Shown here piece by piece: positions 14,819-23,508 of a stretch of 64,000 nt of DNA. The notes beneath the pieces are model-generated. The model worked only from the letters and a program-made list of their open reading frames with translations. It was not told the origin of the DNA and ran no database searches. The stretch covers positions 1-64,000 of the forward strand of contig NZ_NRIR01000003.1 in NCBI RefSeq assembly GCF_002282855.1, written 5' to 3'. How positions within the stretch are numbered: the first letter of the stretch is position 1; the number at the start of each line of letters is the position of its first letter. A program made the position numbers and the translations under genes. Source of the stretch: Paraferrimonas sedimenticola (GTDB lineage Bacteria > Pseudomonadota > Gammaproteobacteria > Enterobacterales > Shewanellaceae).

Positions 14819-15745
14819 ATGCAAGAACGCTCCCTAGAAAACTGGCAACACTCCCATCAATTTGGATTGGCTCAAAAGAAAAATGAACGTCGTACTTTGT
14901 ATGCTGTAATTATTACAGCCGCAATGATGTTCGTCGAAATTGTCGCTGGGTATGTTACCGGCTCTATGGCTCTACTAGCAGACGGATGGCATATGGCCAC
15001 ACACGTAGCTGCATTTGGCCTAACCCTATTTGCATACAGGTATGCAAGAAGAGCGGCTAAAAATCCGCTCTATAGTTTTGGCTCGGGTAAAGTCAATATA
15101 CTCGCGGGCTTCACAAGTGCGGTGGCTTTGATATTAGTCGCACTGATGATGGCCATAGAATCTGTTTGGCGCTTGATTGAACCGGTAGCTATTGATTATC
15201 AGAACGCCCTGTTCGTAGCTGTCATAGGTTTAATCGTCAACTTGGTGTGCGCTTACTTGCTTCATCAGGACGATGACCATCACCACGGTCATCACCATCA
15301 TGGTCATAGTAGTGACGAACACCACCATGACCACAATTTATATGCGGCTTATTTGCACGTTATCGCGGATGCATTGACTTCTCTAACCGCTATTCTCGCT
15401 TTGTTAGCCGCCCGTTACTTCGACATGCCAGGGTTAGATCCGATTATGGGAGTCGTGGGCGCTATTATCATTACTCGATGGGGATGGGGACTGATCAAAG
15501 ACACATATCCAACCTTGCTTGATAGATGTCCGAGTAGCGAACTTTCTTCAGAAGTGAAATCACTAATAGAGCAAGATAGCGACAACCAAGTTGTGGATCT
15601 GCATATTTGGAAGCTTTCAGGGCATCATAGTGCGGCAATTATCAGTGTGGTAACACAGCAACCAAAGCAGCCTGAATACTACAAAGCGTTGCTTAACGAT
15701 GTTTGTCAATTAGCTCATATTACTGTTGAAGTGCATCAAGTTTAA
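14819..15745 (+). CDS. dmeF: DmeF-type cation diffusion facilitator (Co/Ni/Zn efflux)
   Basis: 308 aa inner-membrane proton-coupled metal exporter. The start MQERSLENWQHSHQF and the first membrane helix followed by GSMALLADGWHMATHVAAFGLT match DmeF-type CDF proteins, which prefer cobalt and nickel. Six membrane segments are visible. A cytoplasmic loop at about residues 155-178 is packed with His (HHHGHHHHGH, DEHHHDH). HVIADALTSL supplies the second metal-site helix, and the C-terminal domain (VVDLHIWKLSGHHSAAIISV) is the CDF dimerisation fold. The frame opens at 14756, but ATG 14819 gives the family N terminus. Confidence 0.88.
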   Translation: MQERSLENWQHSHQFGLAQKKNERRTLYAVIITAAMMFVEIVAGYVTGSMALLADGWHMATHVAAFGLTLFAYRYARRAAKNPLYSFGSGKVNILAGFTSAVALILVALMMAIESVWRLIEPVAIDYQNALFVAVIGLIVNLVCAYLLHQDDDHHHGHHHHGHSSDEHHHDHNLYAAYLHVIADALTSLTAILALLAARYFDMPGLDPIMGVVGAIIITRWGWGLIKDTYPTLLDRCPSSELSSEVKSLIEQDSDNQVVDLHIWKLSGHHSAAIISVVTQQPKQPEYYKALLNDVCQLAHITVEVHQV

Positions 15746-15812
15746 GTGCTTTTCAATTGAGAGGCGGTCGTTAGAAATCTGTGGGATTTCTGGTAGCCTG
15801 AATGTCCGCTTC

Positions 15813-16007
15813 TGGCCGTTTGGCGCTGTTCGCCGCTGGCTAGATTACCGCCTTCGCGGCAATGACGGGCGCGGGTGTTGGCCGTTTGCTGCAATTCGCA
15901 TTTGGCTAGATTACCGCTTCCGCGGCAATGACGAGCGTGGTGTTGGCAGTTTGGCGCTACTTGCGGTTAGCTAGATTCCCGCTTTTGCGAGAATGACGAG
16001 CATGGGG
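15813..16007. repeat. Tandem array of three ~65-bp units, each with a REP-like hairpin
   Basis: Three consecutive units start near 15813, 15879 and 15944, with periods of 66 and 65 bp. Each unit holds TGGC(C/A)GTTTG, then a conserved CTAGATT(A/C)CCGC...GCG(G/A)(C/G)AATGACG hairpin at 15840-15867, 15906-15933 and 15971-15998. The hairpin resembles the dispersed ATTCCCGC...GCGGGAAT elements common in proteobacterial genomes. The first two copies share the same stem mismatch (ACC against GGC) and the third differs, so the units have diverged after duplication. The 355-bp gap holds nothing else apart from the his terminator candidate. Confidence 0.8.
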
Positions 16008-16044
16008 TTTAGCGTATAGCCGTAGTTTGCTCCCTAATAAAGGA

Positions 16045-16074
16045 AGAGGGAACTGACTAGCGCCAATTCCCTCT
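16045..16074 (-). terminator. Probable his operon terminator
   Basis: AGAGGGAA and TTCCCTCT form a perfect 8-bp stem with a 14-nt loop, 28 bp past the hisI stop codon. On the minus strand it is followed by the pyrimidine-rich TCCTTTATT, a weak U-tract. Confidence 0.45.
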
Positions 16075-16101
16075 CAACTAAGTGCGCAATTGAAAGCGAA
16101 A

Positions 16102-16716
16102 TCAGTCTTTCGGCTGGTGGCGCTGGTGCAAATTCTCTAACACAGTTTCCAAGCTGACATCCTGGGAGCGCAAACACACCAACAAGTGATACAGAAGATC
16201 CGCACTCTCATCGATCAGGTTTTGCTTATCGCCCGTAGCAGCGGCAAGGGCGACTTCCACACCTTCTTCACCGACTTTTTGTGCGATGCGGCGATCGCCC
16301 TTGGCAAAAAGTGATGCGGTGTAGCTAGACTCTGGCGCATCGCTTTGGCGTTGAGTGATCACCCCTTCGAGCTGACCTAAAAAGCCCTGCGCCTTGTTGG
16401 CGTCAAAGCAAGACTCAGCGCCTAAGTGACAAGTAGGCCCTTGTGGTCTTGCTTGAATCAGCAGGGTGTCTTGATCGCAATCCAGTACTATGTGGTCTAG
16501 GTTGAGAAAGTGGCCCGAGCTTTCGCCTTTGGTCCACAAGCGCTGCTTGGTACGACTGAAAAAGGTGACCTTGCTGGTATCCAGGGTTTTAGTCAGTGCT
16601 TCGTCATTCATGTAACCCAGCATCAGCACACGGCCAGTAAGGTAATGTTGAACGATCACCGGAATCATACCGTCGACTTTTTTCCAATTAATGTCTTGCT
16701 GCCAGTCCTTGCTCAT
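16102..16716 (-). CDS. hisI: Bifunctional phosphoribosyl-AMP cyclohydrolase / phosphoribosyl-ATP pyrophosphohydrolase
   Basis: 204 aa HisIE, catalysing steps two and three of histidine synthesis. The N-terminal cyclohydrolase half shows [29 protein letters not shown] and the metal-site DCDQDTLL with THLGAESCF-like residues ([10 protein letters not shown]). The C-terminal half is the MazG-like HisE helical bundle ([32 protein letters not shown]). It is the last gene of the operon and overlaps hisF by 4 bp. Confidence 0.95.
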   Translation of the reverse strand: MSKDWQQDINWKKVDGMIPVIVQHYLTGRVLMLGYMNDEALTKTLDTSKVTFFSRTKQRLWTKGESSGHFLNLDHIVLDCDQDTLLIQARPQGPTCHLGAESCFDANKAQGFLGQLEGVITQRQSDAPESSYTASLFAKGDRRIAQKVGEEGVEVALAAATGDKQNLIDESADLLYHLLVCLRSQDVSLETVLENLHQRHQPKD

Positions 16717-17486
16717 ACTGGGCGAACTCCTATGCCATTGTCGGCCAATGTTTGTTTTAACTCGGACATATCGATGATGCCCTTGTGGAATACGGATGCG
16801 GCCAATGCGGCGTCGACTTTGGCCTGCTGAAATACTTCAACGAAGTGTTCAATCGTACCCGCACCACCAGAGGCTATCAGAGGCACATCGCACACTTGGC
16901 GTACTTTGGAGAGCTGCGCTAAGTCGTAGCCTTGGCGTACGCCATCTTGGTTCATGGTGTTAAGCACTATCTCGCCGGCGCCCAATTGCTGAACTTTCTC
17001 AACCCAATCCAATGTACGCCATTGAGTATCTTGGGTTTTGGATTCATCGCCAGTGTATTGCTTGACGCGATATTCGCCGTCTTCGCCTTGGTAGCTGTCG
17101 ATGCCGACCACCACACACTGGCGACCAAATTCGTCGTGTAGGCGTTCAATCAAACTAGGATCCGCCAGAGCAGGGGAGTTCACCGAGATTTTATCAGCGC
17201 CATAGGCCAGAATTTGGCGGGCGCTGTCTAGCGAGTTAATTCCGCCAGCCACGCTAAATGGAATGTTAATCTTCTCAGCCACGCGGGCCACCCAGGACTT
17301 GTCGACAATACGACCGTCGCTTGAGGCGGTAATGTCGTAAAACACCAACTCATCAGCGCCAATCTCCGCATAACGGGCGGCCAGTGGGACGATATCGCCA
17401 ATGATTTCGTGGTTGCGAAAACGCACGCCTTTGACCACTTGGCCATCGCGTACATCGAGGCAGGGGACTATGCGTTTGGCCAGCAT
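16713..17486 (-). CDS. hisF: Imidazole glycerol phosphate synthase cyclase subunit
   Basis: 257 aa TIM barrel that joins with HisH to convert PRFAR plus ammonia into IGP and AICAR. The N terminus [20 protein letters not shown] carries the catalytic Asp11 region. The later loops [28 protein letters not shown] (catalytic Asp) and LIASGGAGT are canonical. It overlaps hisA by 19 bp and hisI by 4 bp. Confidence 0.97.
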   Translation of the reverse strand: MLAKRIVPCLDVRDGQVVKGVRFRNHEIIGDIVPLAARYAEIGADELVFYDITASSDGRIVDKSWVARVAEKINIPFSVAGGINSLDSARQILAYGADKISVNSPALADPSLIERLHDEFGRQCVVVGIDSYQGEDGEYRVKQYTGDESKTQDTQWRTLDWVEKVQQLGAGEIVLNTMNQDGVRQGYDLAQLSKVRQVCDVPLIASGGAGTIEHFVEVFQQAKVDAALAASVFHKGIIDMSELKQTLADNGIGVRPV

Positions 17487-18205
17487 TCGATTGCCTCCGC
17501 TAAGCTAAATTGGTTAATCAGCAGCGCTTTGCCAACGATAATTGACGATGCACCTGAGTCCTTAACCGCTTTGATGTCATCGAGCTCGGCGATACCGCCT
17601 GAAGCTTGCCAATCGATTTGCGGATACTGTTGCGCAAGCGATTGATACAGCTCGGTGTTGGCGCCTTTCAGCGTGCCGTCGCGGCTGATGTCGGTGACTA
17701 GAACGTGCTTAAGGCCTAGTGGCAGATAGTCATCCATTACCGATTCTAGAGTTTTGCCTGAGCCTTGTTGCCAGCCAGATACCGCCACTTCGCGATTGCC
17801 TTGCTCGTCGATGTTTACATCCAGTGCCAAGCAGATTTTCTCAGGCCCGTAGTGCTTAAACCAGTCTTGCACGACCTCAGGTTGACGCACGGCCAGCGAG
17901 CCCACCACGGCGCGAGACACGCCTATATCGAACAGCTGTTGTAAGTCTTGTTCGCTGCGAATACCGCCGCCCACTTGGACCTTGGCATCAACCGCTTCGA
18001 GCATCTTGGCAATCAGCGCGTTTTGGCGACGCTTAGGATCTTTGGCACCGTCCAAATCGACGATGTGCAACCAGGCGGCACCGGCTTTATCGTAGTCGGC
18101 TAAGCGGGCCACAGGATCTGAGCTAAATTCGGTTTTTTGCTGATAGTCGCCCTGGTACAAACGCACCACGTTGCCATCGATTAAATCTAATGCGGCGATG
18201 ATCAT
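17468..18205 (-). CDS. hisA: ProFAR isomerase
   Basis: 245 aa (beta/alpha)8 barrel that isomerises ProFAR to PRFAR. It begins [21 protein letters not shown], where Asp7 is the catalytic base region. It contains [13 protein letters not shown], the phosphate loops VQVGGGIRS and [12 protein letters not shown], and the catalytic-Asp loop [14 protein letters not shown]. It overlaps hisH by 4 bp and hisF by 19 bp, as is usual in this operon. Confidence 0.97.
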   Translation of the reverse strand: MIIAALDLIDGNVVRLYQGDYQQKTEFSSDPVARLADYDKAGAAWLHIVDLDGAKDPKRRQNALIAKMLEAVDAKVQVGGGIRSEQDLQQLFDIGVSRAVVGSLAVRQPEVVQDWFKHYGPEKICLALDVNIDEQGNREVAVSGWQQGSGKTLESVMDDYLPLGLKHVLVTDISRDGTLKGANTELYQSLAQQYPQIDWQASGGIAELDDIKAVKDSGASSIIVGKALLINQFSLAEAIECWPNA

Positions 18206-18807
18206 GACAGCTCTCCTAGCTCATCGATTCGAATAAAATTCTTAAGCATTTGCGCGCCCACCTCAGCGCTGCGCTCTGGGTGGAATTGCAGACCAATGTA
18301 GTTGTCTTTGGCAATTGCGGCGCTAAAGTTCAGGCCGTAATCGCTTTGAGCCACTGTGTTCTCGCCTACTGGAGCGATAAAGCCGTGGACAAAGTACACG
18401 TAGGCGCCATCGGCTACATCGGTAAAAATCGGGTGCTGCATTTCACTCAGGCGGTTCCATCCCATGTGAGGGAGGGGCAGCCCGCTAGGCGCAAATGGCT
18501 CGATGCGAGTTGGAATCACTCCTAAGCAATCCACATTGCTCTCTTCGCTGTAATCCGACATTAGCTGCATGCCTAGACAAATGCCCAGCGTAGGCTGTGT
18601 TAGGTTTTGCAGGCATTCTTCAAGCTCGCGTGCTTGGATTTGGCTCATGGCCGCCTTGGCCGAACCAACGCCGGGGAGAACAACGCGCTTGGCCCGGTTG
18701 ATGACCTCAGGATCTCGACTCAGCACTACCTGCTGGTCGAGTCGCTCAAAGGCGTAGCGAACCGAGGCCAAATTGGCGCAGCCGGTATCGACAATCAAAA
18801 TGCTCAT
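18202..18807 (-). CDS. hisH: Imidazole glycerol phosphate synthase glutaminase subunit
   Basis: 201 aa class I glutamine amidotransferase supplying ammonia to HisF. The triad is visible: the nucleophile Cys in [10 protein letters not shown] (about residue 77), and His and Glu in LQFHPERS near the C terminus. The oxyanion region [11 protein letters not shown] is also present. It overlaps hisB and hisA by 4 bp each. Confidence 0.97.
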   Translation of the reverse strand: MSILIVDTGCANLASVRYAFERLDQQVVLSRDPEVINRAKRVVLPGVGSAKAAMSQIQARELEECLQNLTQPTLGICLGMQLMSDYSEESNVDCLGVIPTRIEPFAPSGLPLPHMGWNRLSEMQHPIFTDVADGAYVYFVHGFIAPVGENTVAQSDYGLNFSAAIAKDNYIGLQFHPERSAEVGAQMLKNFIRIDELGELS

Positions 18808-19883
18808 AACACTCCCTTGCTCGATGGCAACTGGTTGCCTTCGCGGGTTTTGGCCTGACGCAGAGCGCGACCAAAGACTTTAAACAGGCTTTCCACCTTG
18901 TGGTGTTCGTTATCGCCATCGCTGCTTAAGTGCAGGGTGGCGCGAAGCCCATCGGAGAGCGAGCGGAAAAAGTGAGGCACCATTTCGGTGGCCATGCCGC
19001 CAACCATTTCGCGCTCAAACTCACAGTTAAATTTCAAATAAGGTCGGCCAGATAGATCCAGCAAACATTCACCGCGGGCTTCGTCCATAGGTAGGCTAAA
19101 GCCAAAGCGCTGAATACCGCGCTTTTCACCCAAAGCTTGGCGAATGGCATCGCCTATCGCTAGTGCGGCATCTTCCACACTGTGGTGATCGTCCACGTGC
19201 AAGTCGCCGGTCATGCTTAGGCTTAGCGACAGATTACCGTGGGTGGCAATTTGCTCGAGCATGTGGTCAAAAAAGCCGATGCCAGTATTAGCGCGGCACT
19301 GAGCTGGCGCATCTAAATCGATTTCAACGCTGATTTGGGTTTCACGGGTATCTCGTTGTACTTTGGCTTGGCGTGGCTTGTCGAGTAGGCGGCGAGCGAT
19401 ACCGTTCCAGTCATAGCTTTGCTCATCGGCTTCGCGTTGATACTTAAGCCCGACAATTCCCATGGCCTGCGCCATTTGCATATCGGTTTCGCGATCGCCA
19501 ATGAAAGCAGACTGTTCAAAGTCGATTTTGCCGCTTTGCAGCCAGTGTTGAACCAAGCCCAGTTTTGGTTTGCGACAGCTGCAGTTGTCCTCGTCGAAGT
19601 GAGGGCAAATCAGCTCTTCGATAAAGTGCACCCCTTGGCTGGCAAACAGCTGACGCATGGCCTGATGTGGAATATCAAAGTCCACTTGTGGGTAGGACTG
19701 AGTGCCTAGGCCGTCTTGGTTGGACACTAGCACTAATTGATAGCCTTGCTCGATGAACTTGAGTAGTACAGGGATCACCTGCGGCTCGAACACCAACTTG
19801 TCCAAACGGTCGACTTGTTTGTCGATGGCTGGCTCTTCGATAAGGGTGCCGTCGCGGTCGATAAAGAGTAGCTTTTGTTTCAT
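18804..19883 (-). CDS. hisB: Bifunctional histidinol-phosphatase / imidazoleglycerol-phosphate dehydratase
   Basis: 359 aa. The N-terminal HAD phosphatase ([20 protein letters not shown], and a zinc-type loop [15 protein letters not shown]) spans about residues 1-165. The C-terminal IGPD domain has the two metal-binding HH motifs ([21 protein letters not shown]). The fused form is characteristic of gammaproteobacteria. It overlaps hisC and hisH by 4 bp. Confidence 0.97.
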   Translation of the reverse strand: MKQKLLFIDRDGTLIEEPAIDKQVDRLDKLVFEPQVIPVLLKFIEQGYQLVLVSNQDGLGTQSYPQVDFDIPHQAMRQLFASQGVHFIEELICPHFDEDNCSCRKPKLGLVQHWLQSGKIDFEQSAFIGDRETDMQMAQAMGIVGLKYQREADEQSYDWNGIARRLLDKPRQAKVQRDTRETQISVEIDLDAPAQCRANTGIGFFDHMLEQIATHGNLSLSLSMTGDLHVDDHHSVEDAALAIGDAIRQALGEKRGIQRFGFSLPMDEARGECLLDLSGRPYLKFNCEFEREMVGGMATEMVPHFFRSLSDGLRATLHLSSDGDNEHHKVESLFKVFGRALRQAKTREGNQLPSSKGVL

Positions 19884-20944
19884 GCTTGCTGTCCTACTTC
19901 TTGTAAGGCTTCTAGTAGCTGTTGGGTTTGTTGAGCGTCACCTATGCTAAAGCGCAGGCAGCTGGATAATCTGGGGTGCGAATAGGCGCGAATGACTATG
20001 CCACGCTCGGCTAAGGCCGCTTGTACTGCAGGGGCATTAGTAAACTCTGCCAGAACAAAATTACCCGCGGCCGAGTAGGGCACAGCACCACAGCCTTTTA
20101 GCCCATTAATGAGTTTGGTTCTAAGCGCGTTGAGCTGTCCGACTTGCGCCTGCATTTGCGCAATACCGTCGGTAGACAAGGCCTGCTCGGCCAGGTTGCT
20201 ACACGGAGTTGGAATTGGGTATGGCGCGATTACGCGATTAAGCACATCAATTACTTGGGCACAGGCTAGGGTGAAACCAATACGGGCACCGGCCAGCGCA
20301 AAGGCTTTGCTGAGCGTGCGCAGTACCACCAAGTTGCTGTTATCGCTAATTTCATCGGCCACGCTGGCTTGCGGGCAAAACTCAATGTAGGCCTCATCCA
20401 CCACTAACAAACTATTGGGTAGCGCTTTGGCCAGCGCGAGTAATTGCGCTTTGGGGACCAGATTTCCGGTTGGGTTGTTGGGGTTGCACACGAACACCAG
20501 TTTTGGCTGTTTGACCTGCTCAGCCAAATCTTGCGGCAAGGAGTAATCGTCGTTGAGTTCTAATACTTGCGATGCCACGCCACAGGTCTCAGCGCTGATG
20601 GCGTACATGCCATAAGTGGGCCCAGCAAAGGCGATGCTATCTTTGCCAGGCACACAAAAGGCGCGAATTAACAGCTCAATACCCTCATCAGCGCCACGAG
20701 TGACCAAGCATTGATCTTGGCGAACACCTGCATAGCGAGCGTAGCGGCGAATCACTTTTGGCGGCTGTGCTTCTGGGTAGCGATTCTCTTCGGTTTTGTA
20801 GTTGGCGTACGGGGATTCGTTGGCGTTAAGCCAAATCTCACCACTGCCACCGATGCGACGCGCTGACTGGTACGGCACTAATTCGCTCAACTCAGGACGA
20901 GCTAAGGCTAATGCCCAGTTATCACTTGAAGCTGTTTGGCTCAT
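19880..20944 (-). CDS. hisC: Histidinol-phosphate aminotransferase
   Basis: 354 aa fold-type I PLP enzyme. It shows the motifs [28 protein letters not shown] and the PLP-lysine site [16 protein letters not shown]. The C-terminal Arg region reads [15 protein letters not shown]. It overlaps hisD and hisB by 4 bp. Confidence 0.97.
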   Translation of the reverse strand: MSQTASSDNWALALARPELSELVPYQSARRIGGSGEIWLNANESPYANYKTEENRYPEAQPPKVIRRYARYAGVRQDQCLVTRGADEGIELLIRAFCVPGKDSIAFAGPTYGMYAISAETCGVASQVLELNDDYSLPQDLAEQVKQPKLVFVCNPNNPTGNLVPKAQLLALAKALPNSLLVVDEAYIEFCPQASVADEISDNSNLVVLRTLSKAFALAGARIGFTLACAQVIDVLNRVIAPYPIPTPCSNLAEQALSTDGIAQMQAQVGQLNALRTKLINGLKGCGAVPYSAAGNFVLAEFTNAPAVQAALAERGIVIRAYSHPRLSSCLRFSIGDAQQTQQLLEALQEVGQQA

Positions 20945-22245
20945 AACTGGCTCTCCACCGTTTGCTGAAGACTGGCCAAGCGAATGGCCACCGCGTTCTT
21001 GTGCGCATCAAGCCCTTCGGCATCGGCCAAGGTCATGACACACTCGCCAAGATTCTGCAGCCCTTGGGCACTTAAGCTTTGTACGGTGAAACGACGCTGA
21101 AAGTCTGCCAGGCTCAAACTGGAAACGGTTTTACTAAAGCCATAGGTCGGTAAAACGTGGTTGGTGCCACTGGCGTAATCGCCCACCGACTCTGGGGTGT
21201 ATGGCCCGACAAACACAGAGCCGGCCGCGCGAACTTGCGCTAATACGCTTTGGTCTAACTGAGTTTGAATGATTAAGTGCTCGGGCGCGTAGGCATTGGA
21301 TACTTGCACCGCTTGGGCTAAATCATCAACCAAAATAGAGCGGCTTTGAGCCAGAGCCTGCTCGGCAATGGCCTTGCGCGGCAGTTGTGACAACTGACTG
21401 GCAATCTCGACTTGTGCTGAGTCTATAAGTGTTTGACTATCGCTGACCAAAATCACTTGCGAGTCTTCACCGTGTTCGGCTTGCGAGAGCAGGTCAGAGG
21501 CGACAAACGCAGGATTAGCACTGGCATCTGCAATCACTAGCACTTCAGAAGGGCCTGCAGGCATATCAATCGCAGCCCCTGCCGCATCTTGGCTCACTTG
21601 ACGCTTAGCCTCAGTCACAAAGCGATTGCCGGGTCCAAAGATCTTATCCACTTTGGCCACAGATTCGGTACCGTAGGCCAGGGCTGCCACCGCCTGAGCA
21701 CCGCCGGCGGCAATTACTTGAGTGACACCACAGGCTTTAGCCGCGTATAAAATCGCTGGGTCAATTGGGGCAGGGGTGGTCAACACCACTTGGCGACACT
21801 GGGCAATCTGGGCTGGTACCGCCAGCATCAACACAGTGCTAATCAGTGGTGCGCTGCCACCTGGCACGTACAAGCCCACTTTATCAATGGCTTCAACGCG
21901 CAGTTCGCAACGAACACCCGGTTGGGTTTCTAGCGCCATCGGCGAGAGGCGCTGGGCCGCGTGAAAGCTGCGAATGTTGGCAATGGCTTGCTCGATAGCG
22001 GCTTTAAGCGCTGAAGGAATTTGCTCGGCCGCTGCCCAGTCGTCTTCACTTGGGGTTAGCGCCGACAATTCAGCACTGTCAAACTGACGCCCAAGTTCTA
22101 GTAAAGCCGCATCGCCTTGTTCGCGAACCTTGGCGATAATTCCTGCTACCACATCCGCCAAGCCTTCGGCGCTAACCATAGGGTTACGGGCTAGCGCTTG
22201 TTGTTGCTCAGCTGGGCTGAGCTTTGCCCAATTGACCTGCTGCAT
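20941..22245 (-). CDS. hisD: Histidinol dehydrogenase
   Basis: 434 aa zinc enzyme that oxidises histidinol to histidine with NAD in two steps. It shows VGLYVPGGSAPLISTVLML, DKIFGPGNRFVTEAKRQV, DMPAGPSEVLVIAD and the zinc/catalytic regions QAEHGEDSQ and AYAPEHLII. Full length. It begins 8 bp after the hisG stop. Confidence 0.97.
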   Translation of the reverse strand: MQQVNWAKLSPAEQQQALARNPMVSAEGLADVVAGIIAKVREQGDAALLELGRQFDSAELSALTPSEDDWAAAEQIPSALKAAIEQAIANIRSFHAAQRLSPMALETQPGVRCELRVEAIDKVGLYVPGGSAPLISTVLMLAVPAQIAQCRQVVLTTPAPIDPAILYAAKACGVTQVIAAGGAQAVAALAYGTESVAKVDKIFGPGNRFVTEAKRQVSQDAAGAAIDMPAGPSEVLVIADASANPAFVASDLLSQAEHGEDSQVILVSDSQTLIDSAQVEIASQLSQLPRKAIAEQALAQSRSILVDDLAQAVQVSNAYAPEHLIIQTQLDQSVLAQVRAAGSVFVGPYTPESVGDYASGTNHVLPTYGFSKTVSSLSLADFQRRFTVQSLSAQGLQNLGECVMTLADAEGLDAHKNAVAIRLASLQQTVESQL

Positions 22246-22253
22246 AACGCCTC

Positions 22254-23153
22254 CTAACCCAGCATCTTCTCGATTGGCATCACCAATACCGAGCTGGCAC
22301 CCAAGGCGCGCAACTCTTCCATGGTGTCCCAGAACAAGTCCTCTGAACTTACAGCGTGGATAGCCACTTTGGTCGGGTCTTCGGCTAATGGCAACAAGGT
22401 TGGGTTTTCGGCACCAGGTAACAGCTCAATGATGGCGTCGAGTTGATCTTTAGGGGCGTGTAGCATGATGTACTTACTTTCGCGGGCTTTAATTACACCG
22501 TTAATTCGCGACATCAGCTTGTCGATAAGGGCTTGTTTTTCATCTGCTTGCTCGCCCGGGCTTTGCAAAAGGGCGGCTTGGCTTGTGAAGATCACTTGAG
22601 TCTCGTATAAGCCATTCGCTTCAAGGGTGGCGCCGGTGGATACCAAATCACAAATGGCGTCGGCAAGACCTGCGCGCGGGGCGACTTCTACCGAGCCTTT
22701 AAGCAAACACTCGTCGTAGCTGACGCCTTGATTGGCCATGTAACGCTTGAGCAGGTAGGGGTAGGTGGTGGCGATGCGCTTGCCTTGTAGTGAGTCCAGA
22801 TTTTGAAACTCCATCTCTTCAGGCACGGCAATCGACAGCTTGCACTTACCAAAATCCAGCTGCTTGAGCTTTTGGTATCCGCTGGCTTTATCGGCGGCTT
22901 GGCGCTCAAGCTCGACTTCTTCCAATACGTTCTCACCTACGATACCTAGGTCGACGACCTGATCCATCACCAAGCCTGGAATGTCATCATCACGCACTTG
23001 CAGTAAATCGACAGGTAGGTTTTCTACGTGGGTAATTAAACGGCGCTCGTTGAGATTGAATTTAAGCCCACAGCGCTTGAGCAAGGTTTGCGATTCGCGG
23101 CTTAAACGGCCGGATTTCTGAATGGCGACTCTAAGTCTTTGTTGGTTTGCCAT
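22254..23153 (-). CDS. hisG: ATP phosphoribosyltransferase, long form
   Basis: 299 aa, first and feedback-regulated enzyme of histidine synthesis. It has the periplasmic-binding-protein-like catalytic domains ([38 protein letters not shown]-like [14 protein letters not shown]) and a C-terminal ACT-like regulatory domain ([21 protein letters not shown]), so it needs no HisZ. AGGAAG lies about 8 bp before ATG. It is the first structural gene after the attenuator. Confidence 0.97.
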   Translation of the reverse strand: MANQQRLRVAIQKSGRLSRESQTLLKRCGLKFNLNERRLITHVENLPVDLLQVRDDDIPGLVMDQVVDLGIVGENVLEEVELERQAADKASGYQKLKQLDFGKCKLSIAVPEEMEFQNLDSLQGKRIATTYPYLLKRYMANQGVSYDECLLKGSVEVAPRAGLADAICDLVSTGATLEANGLYETQVIFTSQAALLQSPGEQADEKQALIDKLMSRINGVIKARESKYIMLHAPKDQLDAIIELLPGAENPTLLPLAEDPTKVAIHAVSSEDLFWDTMEELRALGASSVLVMPIEKMLG

Positions 23154-23179
23154 GTTGTTTTACTTCCTGATTCAAATAC

Positions 23180-23215
23180 AAAAAAACCCTTGGAGTTCCT
23201 TCCAAGGGTTTTTTA
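23180..23215 (-). terminator. his attenuator terminator
   Basis: A 12-14 bp stem (AAAACCCTTGGA / TCCAAGGGTTTT) with a short loop is followed on the minus strand by a run of T. It lies between the hisL stop and hisG, where read-through must depend on leader translation. Confidence 0.92.
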
Positions 23216-23223
23216 GTTGAACC

Positions 23224-23247
23224 ATCGAAAGGATACTGCCTTTCGAT
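23224..23247 (-). promoter_or_regulatory. his leader internal hairpin (pause or antiterminator candidate)
   Basis: ATCGAAAGG and CCTTTCGAT form a perfect 9-bp stem around a 6-nt loop, just after the hisL stop codon. Separately, GAACCATCG at 23219-23227 is fully complementary to CGATGGTTC at 23310-23318, which overlaps the hisL ribosome site, so mutually exclusive folds are possible. Confidence 0.7.
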
Positions 23248-23263
23248 CGCTGAGCGTCGAAGG

Positions 23264-23308
23264 CTAACGAGTACCTAGATGATGATGGTGCGCGTTGGTG
23301 ACGAACAT
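23264..23308 (-). CDS. hisL: his operon leader peptide
   Basis: Fourteen codons read MFVTNAHHHHLGTR, preceded by AGGAA at good spacing. Four consecutive His codons make ribosome stalling sensitive to charged histidyl-tRNA. The stem-loops and terminator that follow complete a classical attenuator. The run of His is shorter than the seven of the enteric leader. Confidence 0.93.
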   Translation of the reverse strand: MFVTNAHHHHLGTR

Positions 23309-23508
23309 GCGATGGTTCCTAATGAGTCGATTTATATTAACCCTAATTGGCTAAACGCCTGCTTGCAAGCCCTAATCGCAACAATTTAAAAAGCTTCAGA
23401 AAAATGCGACAGCACTCAGCGCTTGTGTATACAAGCTCCGGAGCAGACTGGGCCTAGTTCCGTGCTACTATGGCGCAAGATTTCGCTCAATGAGAACGAG
23501 CCAAGGGT

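Noticed and set aside
15726-15974. 82-codon ORF after dmeF with internally repeated WLDYRxRGND
   Set aside because: The protein repeat is just the translation of the tandem 65-bp DNA repeat, with no ribosome site.
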